A DNA stretch of 64,000 nucleotides, taken from positions 45,849,418-45,913,417 of the forward strand of contig NC_133901.1 in NCBI RefSeq assembly GCF_964199755.1, written 5' to 3'. The stretch is from Larus michahellis (Eukaryota; Chordata; Aves; Charadriiformes; Laridae). Below, one piece after another: positions 63,101 through 64,000 of this stretch (position 1 is the first letter of the stretch; every line of letters begins with the position of its first letter). A program made the translations under genes and the position numbers. Below the pieces are notes generated by a model. That model searched no databases, was not told the origin of the DNA, and saw only the letters and a program-made list of their open reading frames with translations.

Positions 63101-64000
63101 CAGCTGCTCAGCATAACTGCAAAAAATAAAAGAGAAGATCTGTATGCAGACATTCCACAAATAATTAAGGAACTGGAAAAAATATCATTTGTTAAGACTT
63201 TACGTAGTTTAAAGTCTCAAAGCCAATGCAAAGACAGCGTGTGCTGAAATGTACTTCTGGAATGATAAAAAACAACTTGTAATGAATAATTTTTCTGTTT
63301 CCGATTTGTTTATACTGATAATTTTCACCAAGTTAAATAGCACTGGGGAAAATGAGTTTGGAAAAATAGTAATATTAATAAACTAAGAAATTAATAAAAA
63401 CAAGAAAAATAATTTTGGGAAGATAAAATACTGTAGTAGCACACACTACACCTACAGACCACAACTGTTGCCTTCACTACAAGGAGAAAGAAATGCCCGC
63501 ACAGTTATCCTGCAACGATAGGATAATTACATGTCCCTGTCAGATGAAGCACAGGCAGATTGCCCTCCTCAGTATCCACGAAATGGACTAAACAGATTGA
63601 ACTGATCTACTGGATCTCTTTAGCTTCTAAAACTGAAGGAACAAAAAAATCCATAAAGTCACGGATGTCCAGGAAATAGCAAACTGGGAAGGATTAGTCC
63701 CTGTTTCTCCCAGTATAAACGTTAGGGGGAGATCATATGAAAGTATGAGACAGAAAACTTAAAAGTTCCCTTCTTACAGAAAACAATTAGCTCGCAGAAC
63801 TCATTGCCACAGGATGCTATGAAGGACAATGGTATAAATGGATTCCTAAAAAATATTGTGCAACTATGTGGAAGAAGGTTTAGTAGCAACCAATAAACAC
63901 ATCATTCAAGAAGCAATCTGTGATTCAGGGAGCCCCTCAGCACTTACTTGGCAGGCTCCACAAAAGCATATGAGAGAAAGCATCTTAGGTGGCTTTTATT
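36042..64000 (-). CDS. Threonine/serine dehydratase-like PLP protein with C-terminal ACT domain (5' partial)
   Basis: Eleven exons: 63948-64000, 59687-60029, 55102-55218, 53960-54201, 49601-49766, 49049-49145, 48100-48175, 47300-47425, 45893-46060, 45520-45577 and 36042-36140. All phases chain to give 514 visible residues. Residues 1-110 are a low-similarity extension. A PLP fold-type II core (about 112-410) follows, with the Schiff-base lysine in TGSVKERG (K158), the TPC entry motif and GLGTVGLEV. An ACT fold (about 436-508) includes FSLVLSDCPGDISKLLEIL and VTCTVETRD. This order is that of TdcB/IlvA-type threonine dehydratases, which convert threonine or serine to 2-oxoacids. Human SRR, SDS and SDSL lack the ACT part. 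The loop SAGNHAQ reads SDSNFSM, GGGG reads GGHCG and SGGN reads CSGN, so activity is uncertain. The start codon lies beyond the right edge. I cannot give an established symbol. Confidence 0.88.
36565..37644. mobile_element. Solo LTR of an avian endogenous retrovirus (ERVL-like)
   Basis: A 1,080-bp fossil starting TGTATTGG and ending CCCCACA, flanked by the 5-bp duplication GCTTT (36560-36564 and 37645-37649). No internal retroviral region or second LTR is present, so it is a solo LTR left by LTR-LTR recombination. The 5-bp duplication favours an ERVL-type family. It lies in the last intron of the dehydratase-like gene. Orientation is uncertain. Clean ends and duplications suggest moderate age. 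Open frames inside are not genes. Confidence 0.85.
36898..37262. repeat. Minisatellite inside the solo LTR
   Basis: About seven or eight imperfect units of roughly 45-51 bp, each with a cccatggag-like start, a cacactggagcag-like middle and a gaaggac- or ggcaggac-like end. Confidence 0.8.
38482..38577 (+). mobile_element. CR1 LINE 3' tip
   Basis: ggttggactagatgaccttt and ccttccaacc, then attctgtgattttgtgattc: the plus-oriented CR1 3' end with its short terminal repeat. It is heavily 5'-truncated. Confidence 0.92.
39368..39386. repeat. Poly(T)19 run
   Basis: Uninterrupted T homopolymer in the last intron of the dehydratase-like gene. Probably of variable length. Confidence 0.9.
43288..43652 (+). 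mobile_element. CR1 LINE 3' end
   Basis: Plus-oriented: ttcagcctggagaagagaag, later ggcctacaggaaagatgggg, tggcacaggttgtccagaga and ggttggactagatgacctt, ending tctatgatta. Truncated at the 5' end. Lies in the last intron of the dehydratase-like gene. Confidence 0.95.
45520..45577 (-). CDS. Dehydratase-like exon j (ACT middle)
   Basis: 19 codons, VLDIRQERTFVTSELFTVE, ACT strands 2-3. Acceptor gatctag|AGTTTTG, donor GAG|gtaagatg. Confidence 0.9.
45893..46060 (-). CDS. Dehydratase-like exon i (end of core, start of ACT)
   Basis: Encodes VAIVICSGNLEL, where family members have SGGN, and then CRFSLVLSDCPGDISKLLEI, the first strand and helix of an ACT domain. Confidence 0.93.
47300..47425 (-). CDS. 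Dehydratase-like exon h
   Basis: EEDILISMLRLLEYERATVD then AEGAIGLAALVAGKL, equal to the ExxGAxxLAAL helix of fold-type II dehydratases. Confidence 0.93.
47600..47886 (+). mobile_element. Diverged CR1-type LINE 3' fragment
   Basis: ggagttggactccatgatcc, then ttccaacttgggata and attctatgatat, is a CR1-type 3' end. Upstream text (actcaacaaggacaagt) fits the preceding CR1 region. The left border is uncertain. Lies in the intron between exons h and g. Confidence 0.7.
48100..48175 (-). CDS. Dehydratase-like exon g
   Basis: 76 nt that fit the phases exactly. Encodes SGLCFGSNSLQL, then LVDKVVAV, matching the DG-AV...VD-IV-V stretch of the family. Acceptor tctgcag, donor GTGAG|gtaggtg. Confidence 0.85.
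49049..49145 (-). CDS. Dehydratase-like exon f
   Basis: Begins GVESENFPVLQQSLKAG, equal to the GVQSEN segment of TdcB. Donor TATGGAG|gtaag, phase 1. Confidence 0.9.
49601..49766 (-). CDS. Dehydratase-like exon e (phosphate-loop region)
   Basis: 55 codons: YLSGLGTVGLEVYEQVPKLD then VIFPAGGHCGLLAGSAAALK. It aligns with GQGT and GGGGL of the family, the latter altered to GGHCGL. Confidence 0.92.
53266..53348 (+). repeat. A/G purine tract
   Basis: About 80 bp of almost pure A and G in the plus strand. Low-complexity DNA with no other sign of function. Confidence 0.75.
53960..54201 (-). CDS. Dehydratase-like exon d (divergent Asn loop)
   Basis: 80 codons plus two bases. VIVASDSNFSMAVAYHASEL replaces the canonical SAGNHAQG loop. 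The Asn is kept; the preceding Gly and following His and Gln are not. Confidence 0.92.
55102..55218 (-). CDS. Dehydratase-like exon c (PLP lysine)
   Basis: 39 codons, phases 0-0. Contains YGMDIYLKKEFLQYTGSVKE: the fold-type II S-x-K-x-R-G motif is retained as SVKERG. Confidence 0.92.
59687..60029 (-). CDS. Dehydratase-like exon b (N-terminal extension)
   Basis: 114 codons between tttttag|GGACGAC and CATG|gtaggc. The first roughly 90 residues are polar, with a CDLHCC cluster. The end, IRFEDISAAAFKI, QCGVQKTPCM, aligns with the start of the TdcB core. Confidence 0.85.
63948..64000 (-). CDS. Dehydratase-like exon a (partial, most 5' visible)
   Basis: Open to the window edge, reading SHLRCFLSYAFVEPA and two bases before GCCAA|gtaagtg. 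The AA|G junction to the next exon makes Lys. There is no in-frame ATG, so translation starts outside the window. Support is the strong donor and phase fit only. Confidence 0.55.

Larger units (their letters stand above)
54202..63947 (-). other. Dehydratase-like introns upstream of exon d
   Basis: Intronic sequence around exons b and c. Open frames of 149 codons (58169-58618 minus) and 160 codons (58683-59165 plus) have no recognisable domain or splice context. No repeat element identified with confidence. Confidence 0.6.

Noticed and set aside
1-64000. tRNA, rRNA, CRISPR, operon or phage features
   Set aside because: None seen. The sequence is vertebrate nuclear DNA.

Overview
The window is nuclear DNA from a bird. 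Genes have GT-AG introns and AATAAA signals. The repeats are CR1 LINEs with avian-type 3' ends, plus a solo avian ERV LTR. Two genes are recognisable vertebrate orthologues (BMS1, TMEM254). The LTR type suggests a neoavian rather than a galliform genome, but that is a guess.

Layout. (1) 1-2196, minus: the first two coding exons of BMS1, a ribosome-biogenesis GTPase, running off the left edge. Its promoter CpG island carries a 4-copy 16-bp minisatellite. (2) 6175-7516, minus: a two-exon, single-homeobox DUX-family gene with its own CpG-rich promoter. (3) 15536-17001, minus: the 3' end of a gene I cannot name, seen as four phase-compatible exons and an AATAAATAAA signal. (4) 20857-26470, plus: the complete four-exon TMEM254 (130 aa), starting in a CpG island. 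(5) 36042-64000, minus: eleven exons of a PLP fold-type II threonine/serine-dehydratase-like protein with a C-terminal ACT domain. It is 5'-partial, and at least 514 residues are visible. It converges tail-to-tail with TMEM254.

The rest is intron or intergenic DNA. It holds CR1 fragments of at least two ages, one 1,080-bp solo LTR with 5-bp target-site duplications, homopolymer runs and a purine tract.

The genes are not one pathway. The neighbourhood matters because mouse Duxbl genes also lie beside Tmem254, so DUX next to TMEM254 probably preserves an ancestral amniote linkage. The dehydratase-like gene keeps its PLP lysine, but several cofactor-loop motifs have diverged. It may be a pseudoenzyme or have an altered substrate. 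All exon models were read by hand from splice sites and frame continuity; no search or alignment was run.
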